Positions 25,703 to 34,900 of a stretch of 36,440 nt of DNA are shown here, piece after piece. Source of the stretch: Tessaracoccus sp. OH4464_COT-324 (GTDB lineage Bacteria; Actinomycetota; Actinomycetes; Propionibacteriales; Propionibacteriaceae); assembly GCF_003932855.1 (NCBI RefSeq), contig NZ_RQYZ01000029.1:1-36440 (forward strand). Direction: 5' to 3'. Numbering within the stretch: the first letter of the stretch is position 1; each line of letters starts with the position of its first letter. The translations under genes were made by a program, and so were the position numbers. The notes below the pieces were generated by a model. It did no database searches. It was not told where the DNA came from and saw nothing but the letters and a program-made list of their open reading frames with translations.

Positions 25703-26436
25703 GAGGCCGCCACAAGATCTACGGGGTCGTGGGCCTGGTAGGCCCGGGCGATATTCTCTGTGGTGAAAGCCTCCTCGACCGTCCCCTGAGCCACTACACT
25801 CCGGCTGAGCAGGAGCACCTCGTCGCACAGCTCGGGGACGCTGCTCAGGTCGTGGTGCACGACGACGACGCTGGCGCCGGCGTCGCGCACTTCGTGCAGG
25901 ACCCGCATGATGGTGCGCTGGCTGGGGGCGTCAACCCCCTGGAAGGGCTCGTCCATGAAGTAGAGCTCCGCCTGGCTGGCCAACGCGCGCGCCAGGAAGG
26001 TGCGCTGCTTCTGCCCGCCGGAGAGTTCGCCGATCTGCTCATCGGCCAGGTCGAGTACGCCGCACTGTTCCATCGCAGCGTCGGCCAGTGCCCGCGACCC
26101 TGCGCTGGGGCGACGCCACCAGCCCCGGTCGTGGGGCACGCCCATCTGCACCACGCCGCGCACCGTCGTAGGGAAGTCCCAGTCGATGCTGGCGGCCTGC
26201 GGCATGTACGCGATCCGGCTGCGCACGCGCGCCAGCGACTCGCCGAAGAAGCTAACTTCCCCGGCGAGCCGCGGCACGACGTCGAGGGCCGCCTTGATCA
26301 GGGTGGATTTACCAGCCCCGTTGGGGCCGATGACGCCCAACAGCGTCCCCGGCCCCACCTCAAGGTTGACCCCGATGAGCACCGGTAGGGCGTTGCGGTA
26401 GGCCACGCTGAGCCCTTCGATGCTGCAGAACATCAT
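25699..26436 (-). CDS. Metal ABC transporter ATPase (TroB/MntB-like)
   Basis: This 245-residue ATPase has Walker A GPNGAGKST near residue 37, signature LSGGQKQRT near 140, Walker B LYFMDEP near 162 and the switch His in VVHHD near 193. It powers import of the metal delivered by the binding protein encoded just upstream. Two consecutive ATGs open the gene. The first (26436) overlaps the binding-protein stop as ATGA and is preferred for coupling; 26433 is equally possible. It is clearly paralogous to the ATPase at 10264-11019. Confidence 0.93.
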   Translation of the reverse strand: MMFCSIEGLSVAYRNALPVLIGVNLEVGPGTLLGVIGPNGAGKSTLIKAALDVVPRLAGEVSFFGESLARVRSRIAYMPQAASIDWDFPTTVRGVVQMGVPHDRGWWRRPSAGSRALADAAMEQCGVLDLADEQIGELSGGQKQRTFLARALASQAELYFMDEPFQGVDAPSQRTIMRVLHEVRDAGASVVVVHHDLSSVPELCDEVLLLSRSVVAQGTVEEAFTTENIARAYQAHDPVDLVAAS

Positions 26437-27380
26437 TTGCCGCCCAGCGCCTGTGCCACGGTCTTGGCGTTGTATTCGAGGACGCCCAGGTAGGTGTCCA
26501 CCCCGGCCGTGTCGCCGAGCGCATCAGCGTAGAGAGCCTTGTCGGAAACCTCGACCTCCCAACCCTTGGAACGCACGGCCTCCTTGAGGCTTTCGATGGC
26601 CTGGGGGTTGGCCAGGTTGTCCTGGAAGATCACCGGAACCTTCTTCTCGGCGATCATCGAAGCCAGCTGGCTGAGCTCGGCGGCCGAGAGCTGCGCCTCG
26701 GAGGACACGAAGTCAGTAGCGTGCACCTCAAGGTTGAAGGTACGGCCGAAGTAGTTGAACGCATCGTGGCCGGTGACGAGGACGCGATTGGATGCCGGCA
26801 GCTTGTCCAGCTCATCCTTCGCCTTCTTGGCCGTATCGGCGATCTTGCCTCGGTAGGCGGCCGCGTTGTCGGCGTAGGTCTTAGCCTTGTCCTTGTCCAC
26901 TTCGCCAAGCTTCTCCCCGACAGCGGTCACCACGTCGCTCCACACCTCGGGGTCGTTCCAGATGTGCGGATCCTTCAGCGGGTTGCCGGCCTCATCGGGC
27001 TCCGGCCAGTCGAGTAGCTTCGCCGGGTCGAGTTTGGTGCCCACTTCGAGCTGCTTATCGCCGAGCCCGCGGAGCTGGTCGATCATCTGCGCTTCCATGT
27101 GCAAACCCGTCCACAGCACCACGTCGGCGGAGCGCATCTTCTCGATGTCCTGAGTGGAGGGTTGGTAGGTGTGCGGGTCGCCACCAGGGCCCACCATCGT
27201 GGTGACGCGGGCATCGGGCGCGATGTTGGCCACCGCATCGGCGAGGTAGCCAGTGGTTGCATAGACGTCAAGGACGTCGTCTCCGGCTGACTGCTGTGCC
27301 GAGCAGCCAACGAGCAGGGCTCCTGCCGCGAGGGCGGCGACGACCGCCCGGCGCGGGAACTTGTGATCTAGATTTCGCAT
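26433..27380 (-). CDS. Zinc/manganese-binding ABC lipoprotein (TroA/ZnuA-like)
   Basis: This 315-residue binding protein delivers a divalent metal to the two permeases. It begins with a signal peptide (FPRRAVVAALAAGALL) and lipobox LVGC, so it should be a membrane lipoprotein. Likely ligands are His in GGDPHTYQP, His in KDPHIWND, His in VTGHDAFNYFG and Asp in IFQDNLANP. The third ligand is His as in TroA and ZnuA, rather than Glu as in PsaA-type manganese proteins, but this does not settle Zn versus Mn. There is no His-rich loop of the kind typical of ZnuA. ATG 27380 (AGGATG upstream) is preferred; 27389 is also in frame. It is the first gene of a four-gene overlapping operon. Confidence 0.93.
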   Translation of the reverse strand: MRNLDHKFPRRAVVAALAAGALLVGCSAQQSAGDDVLDVYATTGYLADAVANIAPDARVTTMVGPGGDPHTYQPSTQDIEKMRSADVVLWTGLHMEAQMIDQLRGLGDKQLEVGTKLDPAKLLDWPEPDEAGNPLKDPHIWNDPEVWSDVVTAVGEKLGEVDKDKAKTYADNAAAYRGKIADTAKKAKDELDKLPASNRVLVTGHDAFNYFGRTFNLEVHATDFVSSEAQLSAAELSQLASMIAEKKVPVIFQDNLANPQAIESLKEAVRSKGWEVEVSDKALYADALGDTAGVDTYLGVLEYNAKTVAQALGGK

Positions 27381-27400
27381 GGCCGACATCCTAGATTCGG

Positions 27401-27419
27401 CCTTGCGAATAGCGCAAGG
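27401..27419. promoter_or_regulatory. Perfect 7-5-7 palindrome, candidate MntR-type operator
   Basis: CCTTGCGAATAGCGCAAGG has seven-base arms that pair perfectly around five bases. It lies between the divergent binding-protein and AAA ATPase genes, 21 bases before the binding-protein ATG. Its 19-bp length fits DtxR/MntR-family sites, but the sequence is not a consensus known to me. It could also form a hairpin in the leader. Confidence 0.5.
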
Positions 27420-27421
27420 TG

Positions 27422-27436
27422 GAGTAATCATTATCC
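27422..27436 (-). promoter_or_regulatory. Fur/Zur-like box before the second metal operon
   Basis: GAGTAATCATTATCC on the plus strand fits a 7-1-7 box with five of seven arm positions paired. It shares the 10-mer AATCATTATC (27426-27435) with the box at 16151-16160, in the same orientation to its operon and at a similar distance from the start codon (46 versus 33 bases). GATAAT on the minus strand may double as the -10 box. Confidence 0.6.
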
Positions 27437-27465
27437 GTCTCAGCGGCATCTGCTACCTTCGCCCC

Positions 27466-28584
27466 ATGTTCACCACCTGCGCCATCGCCGGCTACCGTTC
27501 CCTGCGCGACGTCGTGGTACAGCTGGGCCGGCTGAGCGTCATTACCGGCGGCAACGGTGCGGGAAAGTCCAACCTCTACAAGGCTCTCCGCCTGCTCTCG
27601 GCCGCCGGGCGGGGCGAGCTGATCGCCAGCCTGGCCCGCGAGGGCGGCCTCGCGTCGGCCCTGTGGGCCGGCCCGGAGCACCTCGGCTCCGCCCGGCGAA
27701 CGGGTCGTGCGCAGGGCACGCTCCGCACCCGAGCGGTGAGCCTGCGAATCGGGCTCGGCGGCCCCACGAGCCTGCTGCTGGACATCGGCCTGCCCTCCCC
27801 TTCCCAGGGCGACACCCTTTTCGACCGCGACCCGGAGATCAAACGCGAGGAGGTCTGGCTGGGGCCCACTCGTCGGCCCTCGACGATGATCGCCAGCCGC
27901 GCGGGCGGCTTTGCGAGGCTCGTAGAGCCCCCGACGGAACTCTCCGGCCTGGCCGCCTTCGATTCGGTGCTAGAAACCAGAACCCCCGAACTCAGCGCCC
28001 TGCGTGACAACCTTGCAAGCTGGCGGTTCTACGACTCGCTACGCGTCGACGCCGGCGCGCCCGCCCGCCAGCCCAGGGTGGGCACCCGAACATTCCGGCT
28101 CGCCGACGACGGAGCCGACCTGGCCGCAGCGTTGCGCACGATTATCGAATCCGATCCCAGCGAGCTGTTCGCGCACTTCGCGGACGCCTTCCCCGGCTCC
28201 GAGCTTTCGGTGATTTCCGCCCAGGGCCTGTTCGACGTGCAGGTCCGCCAGCCCGGAATGTTGCGCGCGCTGAGCGCCGCCGAGCTGTCCGACGGCACCC
28301 TGCGCTATCTCATGCTGCTCGCGGCCCTGCTCACCCCCCGCCCGCCCGCGCTGGTTGCGCTCAACGAGCCCGAAGCCAGCCTGCACCCCAGCCTGCTACC
28401 CACACTCGCCGACCTGATTCGCTCCGCAGCCGAGCGCACCCAGGTCGTAGTGGTCACGCACTCCGCCGAACTGGCCGAACAGCTCGGCGGCACCCGGATC
28501 GAACTCGCGAAGGATTGCGGAGAAACCATCGTTGCCGGTCAGGGCCTACTTGACCGCCCCGCCTGGGATTGGGGCAGGCGCTAG
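27466..28584 (+). CDS. AAA family ATPase (RecF/OLD-like AAA_21)
   Basis: This 372-residue ATPase is of the SMC/RecF-like type. Walker A is TGGNGAGKSN (Lys34), right after the first strands (GYRSLRDVVVQLGRLSVI). The signature-like LSDGTLRYLMLLAALL lies near 275, Walker B is ALVALNEPEASLHPS near 296-310 with Asn in place of the usual Asp, and the switch His is in VVTHSAELAEQL near 330. There is no long coiled coil and no Toprim domain. ATG 27466 starts the family sequence; an earlier in-frame ATG at 27379 would overlap the divergent promoter. Such stand-alone ATPases have been linked to DNA processing or defence, but the role of this one is unknown. It is divergent from the metal operon. Confidence 0.85.
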   Translation: MFTTCAIAGYRSLRDVVVQLGRLSVITGGNGAGKSNLYKALRLLSAAGRGELIASLAREGGLASALWAGPEHLGSARRTGRAQGTLRTRAVSLRIGLGGPTSLLLDIGLPSPSQGDTLFDRDPEIKREEVWLGPTRRPSTMIASRAGGFARLVEPPTELSGLAAFDSVLETRTPELSALRDNLASWRFYDSLRVDAGAPARQPRVGTRTFRLADDGADLAAALRTIIESDPSELFAHFADAFPGSELSVISAQGLFDVQVRQPGMLRALSAAELSDGTLRYLMLLAALLTPRPPALVALNEPEASLHPSLLPTLADLIRSAAERTQVVVVTHSAELAEQLGGTRIELAKDCGETIVAGQGLLDRPAWDWGRR

Positions 28585-29921
28585 CCGAACCGCCGGTACG
28601 CACGGTTCTCATCCGACCCGGTGCCCCAGAGCAGCCCGCCGACATCGTCTAGGAAGGCCGCGTCCGGGCGCGCGGTCCACAGCTCGGCGCCGTCTGCCAG
28701 GCTGCGGGCGGTAACCACCAGGCCGTTCTCGTCCAACCCCACGCAGTAGTACATCGTGCGCGCGACGATCGGGTCCCGTCCCAGCGCCGCGCTCTGCCCG
28801 GGCGCGCTCGGCAGCCAACGCCCGTCGCCGCTAGCCAGCTCGCCGACGAAAATCTCCTCATTGCTGCGCACCACGACGTTGTCGCCGACCACGTCAATCC
28901 ACTGCGCGCCCCGAAGCGCCTGGCTCCAGCGCTGCTTGCCCGAAGCGGTGTCGATGGCGACCACGGACACCTCGCCGCTCGGCGCCTGCGAGGACAGGAA
29001 CAACTCCCCACCCGAGACACGGATCCCCTCCCCCGCCCAGGGCCTGGTCCAGCTCTGGCGGCCCGAGGACCAGTCAAAGCCCTTGATACTGTCACTCGTC
29101 ACGCCGACGAGGGCGTCGTTCGTCAGGTAGGTGACTCCCCCGATCTGCCACGGCACCCGCCTGCCGGACTCCCGCTCCACCAGGGCATCCACCCGCTGAT
29201 CGTTCGACGTATCCGCCGTGACGGCCAGCACCGACCCGTTGCGGTGGATACGCGGCTGGGGGTCCCCCCGATGGAAATCCGGCAGCTGGTAGCTCCAGCG
29301 CTGCTCGTCCAGGTCGATCCAGCTGGCAAGCTCTCCGTTGCGCAGGTCGATGCTGTAGAGCCTGCCGTCGGCCGACGACACGGGAGCGCGGTGCGCCGGC
29401 CAGTCCTTCCGGCTCAGCTCCGCCCCGTCGGAGGAGCCCACCCACAGCACCTGGGATTTGTCTCCCGCGCCCAGCGGCCCGCTGGGCTCGGCACCCACCG
29501 CCACCGTCGAGAAGTACAGGGCGTAGGCCCCGGCCTCGCTGGCGTCCAGGACGGTGACGCTGCGCCAGTCGACATCCAGGATGTAGCTCTGCTGCCAGCG
29601 CTGCTCGCCGTCGATGAGCAGCGTCACCTGAGTGGACTCGGCCCGCGCAACCGTCACCACGCCGCCCGGCACCGGCTGCGCGGCAGTCACCCACTCGCCG
29701 CTGGGCCGCGGGGCGTCGGGCAGATCCACCGCCGGCTCCCGCCGCAGCGTGAACTCGCCGGAGGTCGGCCAAAACCACCAAATGCCCGCCGCCGCAAGCA
29801 CCGCCACTATGGGGAGCACGAGCCACCACCGGTGGCGCCGCTCGACCGCCTGGGCGCGCCGAGGCCGCGCAGTCGTCGCGACGGGTGGGTAGCCCTCCTC
29901 GGCATCGTCTGCGTACTTCAT
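28581..29921 (-). CDS. Membrane-anchored PQQ-like beta-propeller repeat protein
   Basis: This 446-residue protein has a short cytoplasmic head (about residues 1-32), one membrane span (WWLVLPIVAVLAAAGIWWFW) and a large outward-facing domain of repeated Trp-containing strands typical of PQQ-like propellers (DGEQRWQQSY; LDEQRWSYQL; SGRQSWTRPW; SGKQRWSQAL; DGAELWTARP). Function is unknown; relatives include assembly and sensor-like proteins. ATG 29921 has GGAGG eight bases ahead. A GTG at 29930 that overlaps the RDD stop (GTGA) is an alternative start. It is cotranscribed with the RDD gene upstream. Its stop codon overlaps the stop of the convergent ATPase gene in a CTAG. Confidence 0.8.
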   Translation of the reverse strand: MKYADDAEEGYPPVATTARPRRAQAVERRHRWWLVLPIVAVLAAAGIWWFWPTSGEFTLRREPAVDLPDAPRPSGEWVTAAQPVPGGVVTVARAESTQVTLLIDGEQRWQQSYILDVDWRSVTVLDASEAGAYALYFSTVAVGAEPSGPLGAGDKSQVLWVGSSDGAELSRKDWPAHRAPVSSADGRLYSIDLRNGELASWIDLDEQRWSYQLPDFHRGDPQPRIHRNGSVLAVTADTSNDQRVDALVERESGRRVPWQIGGVTYLTNDALVGVTSDSIKGFDWSSGRQSWTRPWAGEGIRVSGGELFLSSQAPSGEVSVVAIDTASGKQRWSQALRGAQWIDVVGDNVVVRSNEEIFVGELASGDGRWLPSAPGQSAALGRDPIVARTMYYCVGLDENGLVVTARSLADGAELWTARPDAAFLDDVGGLLWGTGSDENRAYRRFG

Positions 29922-29926
29922 CAGGC

Positions 29927-30334
29927 TCACCTCCGCCTCACCACAACCGTACCAAACAGCATATCGACGAGGTGCCGACGCTCGGCACCGATCACCATCA
30001 GCGGCAGCCCCAGGCACTTCACCGCGCAACGCAACGCGGGCCGCCACAGGCCGAGCGGCCCTCCATCCACCCGCACCACCCCGACGCCGGAAAGCAGCTG
30101 CCCGAAGGAGCCTCCTGCCACGGTGGTCAGCACGGCCGACTGCACGAAGAACACGGCGAGGATCATGAAGCTGCGCCAGCCCGAACCCCAGAGCACATCC
30201 GTGCCGAAGATCAGCAGCGCGACGATCATCGACGCGAGCCAGTCGATCAGCAGCGCCCCGATCCGCGAACCCCAGCTCGCCAGCGAGCCACGTCCCGTTT
30301 CCGGCAGCCCAAGGAAAGAACCCGGATACTCCAT
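29927..30334 (-). CDS. RDD family membrane protein
   Basis: This 135-residue membrane protein of the RDD family has the hallmark RIGALLIDWLASMIV (Arg then Asp in the first span), a second span (MILAVFFVQSAVLTTV), the turn GGSFGQLLSGVGVVRVDG, and a third segment ending with RRHLVDMLFGTVVVRRR. RDD proteins are small, mostly uncharacterised membrane proteins, some proposed as transporters. In actinobacteria one typically neighbours glnA, as here (divergent). The ATG at 30334 is chosen; GTG 30340 two codons upstream is possible. It overlaps or abuts the PQQ-like gene, so they form a two-gene operon. Confidence 0.85.
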   Translation of the reverse strand: MEYPGSFLGLPETGRGSLASWGSRIGALLIDWLASMIVALLIFGTDVLWGSGWRSFMILAVFFVQSAVLTTVAGGSFGQLLSGVGVVRVDGGPLGLWRPALRCAVKCLGLPLMVIGAERRHLVDMLFGTVVVRRR

Positions 30335-30516
30335 CTCCACCCCCGGAAGCCTACCGCCTCGCGAAGCCGAGCGTGGCCGGCCGCGGCCCGCGTCGCCGAC
30401 TCGCCCACCCGCTGGATCCGACGTAGGCTGGGCTCAGCCCTGGACGGGCACGCGAGCAGCCCACCGTCGACGGGCTATGTTGAGCGAGTAAAACCGCACC
30501 GAAGGGTGGAATGGAT

Positions 30517-31938
30517 ATGTTCCGAGACGCGTCCGAGCTGCTGGCCTACATCGCCACCGAGGACATCGAGACGATCGACGTCCGATTCTGCGACCTGCCC
30601 GGCGTGATGCAGCACCTCACGGTCCCAGCTGCAGCCTTTGACGAGGCGGTGTTCGTGGACGGGCTGGGCTTTGACGGCTCGTCGATCGCGGGCTTCCAGA
30701 AGATCCACGAGTCCGACATGACGCTCTTGCCAGATCCGACCACCGCTTACCTCGACCCATTCCGCAAGTCCAGGACCCTCAACCTGAACTTCTTCGTCCA
30801 CGACCCGCTGACCAAGGAACCCTATTCCCGAGATCCAAGGAACATTGCCCGCAAGGCGGAGGCCTACCTGCTGTCCACCGGAATCGCCGACACCGCCTAC
30901 TTCGCCCCCGAGGCCGAGTTCTACGTGTTCGACGACATCCGCTTCGAAACCGGCCCGAACAGCTCCTATTACCACATCGATTCCGAAGCCGGCGCCTGGA
31001 ACACCGGACGCATTGAGGACGGCGGAAACCGTGGATACAAGGTGAAGTACAAGGGCGGCTATTTTCCGGTGGCGCCCGTGGATCACTTCGGCGATCTGCG
31101 CGACGACATCGTGCGCCACATGCAGAATTCCGGCCTCAAGGTGGAGCGCGCCCACCACGAGTGCGGCACCGCGGGCCAAGCCGAGATCAATTGGCGCTTC
31201 GACACGCTGCTCACCGCCGCCGATGACGTGATGAAGTTCAAGTATCTGGTGAAAAACACCGCGTGGCACGCGGGAAAAACCGCCACGTTCATGCCGAAAC
31301 CCATCTTCGGTGACAACGGTTCCGGCATGCACTGTCACATGTCTCTGTGGGAGTCCGGGAAGCCGCTGTTCTACGACGCGGACGGCTACGCCGGCCTCTC
31401 CGACGTGGCCCGCTGGTACATCGGCGGGCTGCTCGCGCACGCGCCCGCGCTCCTGGCGTTCACCAACCCAAGCGTGAACTCCTACCACCGGCTGGTCCCC
31501 GGGTTCGAAGCCCCAGTCAACCTCGTGTACTCCCAGCGCAACCGATCCGCCTGCATCCGCATCCCGATCACCGGCGCCAATCCCAAAGCCAAACGGGTGG
31601 AGTTCCGCTGCCCCGACCCGTCGTCGAATCCCTACCTGGCGTTCTCCGCGATGCTGCTCGCGGGACTGGACGGCATCCAGAACCGCACCGAGCCGCTGGC
31701 CCCGGTCGACAAAGACCTCTACGAGCTGCCCCCGGACGAGCACGCCGAGGTGCCGACGGTGCCCGGCAACCTGGGCGAGGTGCTCGACGCGCTGGAAGCC
31801 GACCACGAGTTCCTGCTCGCAGGCGACGTGTTCACCCCGGACCTCATCTCCACCTGGGTGGAACTCAAGCGCGCCGAGATCACCGCGATCGCGCAACGCC
31901 CCCACCCCTACGAGTTCGAGCTGTACTACGCGCTGTGA
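30517..31938 (+). CDS. glnA: Glutamine synthetase type I (GlnA)
   Basis: This 473-residue enzyme makes glutamine from glutamate, ammonia and ATP in the cytoplasm as a dodecamer. Family motifs in order are [29 protein letters not shown], the metal site [20 protein letters not shown], the ATP-site [16 protein letters not shown], and NRSACIRIP. The adenylylation Tyr402 sits in [10 protein letters not shown], so activity is probably controlled by GlnE-type adenylylation (GSI-beta). ATG 30517 is preferred because GGTGGA lies six bases upstream and MFRDASEL matches the usual Streptomyces-type N-terminus; an in-frame ATG at 30511 is also possible. A weak hairpin (GACAC-CT-GTGTC) follows the stop. 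Confidence 0.96.
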   Translation: MFRDASELLAYIATEDIETIDVRFCDLPGVMQHLTVPAAAFDEAVFVDGLGFDGSSIAGFQKIHESDMTLLPDPTTAYLDPFRKSRTLNLNFFVHDPLTKEPYSRDPRNIARKAEAYLLSTGIADTAYFAPEAEFYVFDDIRFETGPNSSYYHIDSEAGAWNTGRIEDGGNRGYKVKYKGGYFPVAPVDHFGDLRDDIVRHMQNSGLKVERAHHECGTAGQAEINWRFDTLLTAADDVMKFKYLVKNTAWHAGKTATFMPKPIFGDNGSGMHCHMSLWESGKPLFYDADGYAGLSDVARWYIGGLLAHAPALLAFTNPSVNSYHRLVPGFEAPVNLVYSQRNRSACIRIPITGANPKAKRVEFRCPDPSSNPYLAFSAMLLAGLDGIQNRTEPLAPVDKDLYELPPDEHAEVPTVPGNLGEVLDALEADHEFLLAGDVFTPDLISTWVELKRAEITAIAQRPHPYEFELYYAL

Positions 31939-31997
31939 CACCTGTGTCTCCCTAGCAAGTCGCCAAGAGTGAGCTGACAAACCCGGCAGGAAGAGTG

Positions 31998-34900
31998 ATG
32001 ACATATATACCTGGAGCAAAACCACGGATCACACTCGCTCGTCATCTTCTACGGGCCGCGGCTTCCGCCGCTGGATATGACTGGTTGGTACGAACAGTAT
32101 TCGAGGTATCTTCGACTTCAGATTTACAAGTCACCCAGCTAGTTTCTCAAGCAGCCCACACCTTAGCCACCGGACCACTTCTAAGAGATTTTCCAAACAA
32201 GAGGGACATCGCAGAATGGGCCGAAGCAACCCTCTGCGAAGCCTATGAACATCTCTCCGATAAGTCACCAGGTGATCTCACCAAGGCCGCGGCATTCTCC
32301 GCTGAGGCTCTTAGCAAACTTATACTCGACAAAGGAATACCTAAAAATAAGCTAAACGACCACTCATCATTCAGCCACGATGAGCTTGAATACTTGAAAG
32401 CCTTGAACCATGAAGCTGCTGCTCTAGTGAGTCGATGGTACAGGACCTTCCCTGAGGGCAGAACCGTAGCAACGGTTGAAATACTCAACTCTCTGCTGGC
32501 TTCGACCACTAGAATCGAGCAATTAATATCCTCATCCAGAAGTCAAAATACTCGCAAGAGGGAACAGCTGACAGCGCTATGGCATGAAATATGCAGCGCA
32601 ACCCTACTCCAACTTAAAAGGCTTCCAGATTACTACCCCGTCAAGTTTACAGTCTCTGATCTGTGCGAAAACCTTCAAATCGCCCTGCTAGGCGAGCATG
32701 ACTTTCAGCATTTTGCCTCGCGTCGCCTATACTTGGACTCCTTCTTCCATAGCGGAAGCCTTGTTGACTCGGCGACCTTGGCTACTAAGCCAGGCCTATA
32801 TATCGTTCTAGGAGACCCAGGAAGCGGAAAGACAACCCTAGCCAAAGGGATATTGCTACAAGAGCAGTACAGCGAGAGACCATTGATCTTTGCACGACTA
32901 GAGGATCTAGACCACATATACCAAACTCAATCGCTCAGTTCACGAAATCAAGCAGTCATACTAGCTGCTGCCAAATTTGCACAGATTGCTATTAAACACA
33001 ATGATGCTGAGTCTTTGAGCGATATTTACCTCACCCACGACAAGGCGCTCATTGCCCTTGATGGCCTTGACGAAGTAATTTCAGCTGCCGGATACTCCGC
33101 AGCCCGCGAATGCGCCCTCGCCCTTGCACGGGACGGCCATACCGTGTTAGTGACATCACGTATAGCGGGCTACACCTCCCCCTGGAAGGAGGCAGATGGA
33201 CATTTTGCCATGTTGCCCTTGGCAACAGAACAACAGTTACATTTTGCCAATTCATGGTTTGAAGCGTCTAAGTCTGAGCTGGCTAGAAAGCGCTTCGAGA
33301 CTTCTCTGCAGAACTCATCAATCGCAGCAGTTATGGAGAACCCGCTAATACTGGGAGCAGTCTGCCTACTCGCACATTATGATCATATTCCCCAAACACC
33401 AGCGAGAGTTATTGATCGATTTATTGACCATTTCTTCAGAGCACCTTGGAAAGCCCCAAGCCTTCAACTTATAGACGTAAAAAAAATCGCTAAACTGCGG
33501 CAGACCGCCCTCATAACCGCCTGGAAAATGGCACACTCGAAACACCAGGGCCATCTGAGCTGGACAGACACTATACGTATAGCAGAACTAGGTAGCTCCG
33601 ACAACGGGGACAGCATCGACCTTTACCAAACAGGCATGCTGATCCCACACGGAGCGTTAGAGCCGATTGGAGACACACACCAGCAAGTCCGCTGGCTTCA
33701 CCGACGATTCCACGAGAATCTTGTAGCTCGACAGCTTTCAAATATGATAGAGGAGCAAGGCAAATGGAAGTCAGCCATGTCAAGAGCAGTACTTTCACCT
33801 GCTTGGCAAGAAGCGCTGGACCAATGCTTCGATTTCCTGTCGCAGGAAGCGCTTCGAGCAGTGATAGTTTTTCTGGAAACACGAACCTCCGAAAGCTTTT
33901 CTGGAGAGAAATACTACCAGGCCCTTTTTAGAGCAGCTCGTCGCATAGACGAAGAAGAACTCCGGGAACATTGCGCCGAGCTTGCCATCCAGTCAAACTA
34001 CTGGTTTGACGCGATAGACCTGAGAATAACCTCCGTCCTGCCTGCCCTCATTAACTCAGCAAAAAAACACAAACTACCAACCGCCCTTCCTTGGATACTA
34101 AACACACTCATTGAACGCGGATCATACGACCCTCAAGCTTTTAACAGCATCGCGCAATATTCAAATGAAGCCCGGATCATTCACATAGCAGCGATCGCTC
34201 GCAAGAACTGGAACGCCATAACCAAGAGACAGATAGTTAAGATCCTTGAGAACGAATCCCCCTTGAAGTTTCCTTTGTTTGCCACCCCTCTCGGTGCCCC
34301 AGAATGGAACGACCTCTACGACACTTTGGATCACATCTGCTCTTTTCCACACAGCACGAACGAAAACTCTGAATGTTTGTGTTCTCGGGTCGCATTTGAG
34401 CTATACAGGGCTAATCCCGAAGCCTGGCAAACTGCACACTCAAGGAAGCCATCTTCACCACTCAAAACTCAAATAATTCTCCAAACAGACGACCTGGATC
34501 TGTCCTGTAACGATATAAACGCAAGCAGCATATGCCATGCGACCAGCCTGCGCGTGGCTTTTACAGCTTTGACGCAGCAACGCGAGCTCCCGCCTCTTTT
34601 CAGCGAATGTCTAGTTGCAGAAGCTGCGAGCATCGATTTCGGTGCAGCACATGCTGAAGTACACGAGAGCCGCGATAGCATAGACCTACTAGCAGATTTT
34701 GCCGAAGAAGTTATCAACCGCTACAGGAAAAAGAAGAATCTTTCTTTGACCCAAGCGATATTGGCTGACCAAGCACTGCGCTTCATGTCCACCCACCCCA
34801 CACCTTCCTCGATTATAACGCTGATTCGCTCTTCCCTTAACCTCAATGCACAGTTTGATTCAAACCTGGTAGCCCAAGCACTTAATTGCGCCCCATGGGG

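Noticed and set aside
30475-32025. Open frame of 516 codons antisense to glnA
   Set aside because: It is a shadow of a highly conserved gene and has no start signal or family motif.
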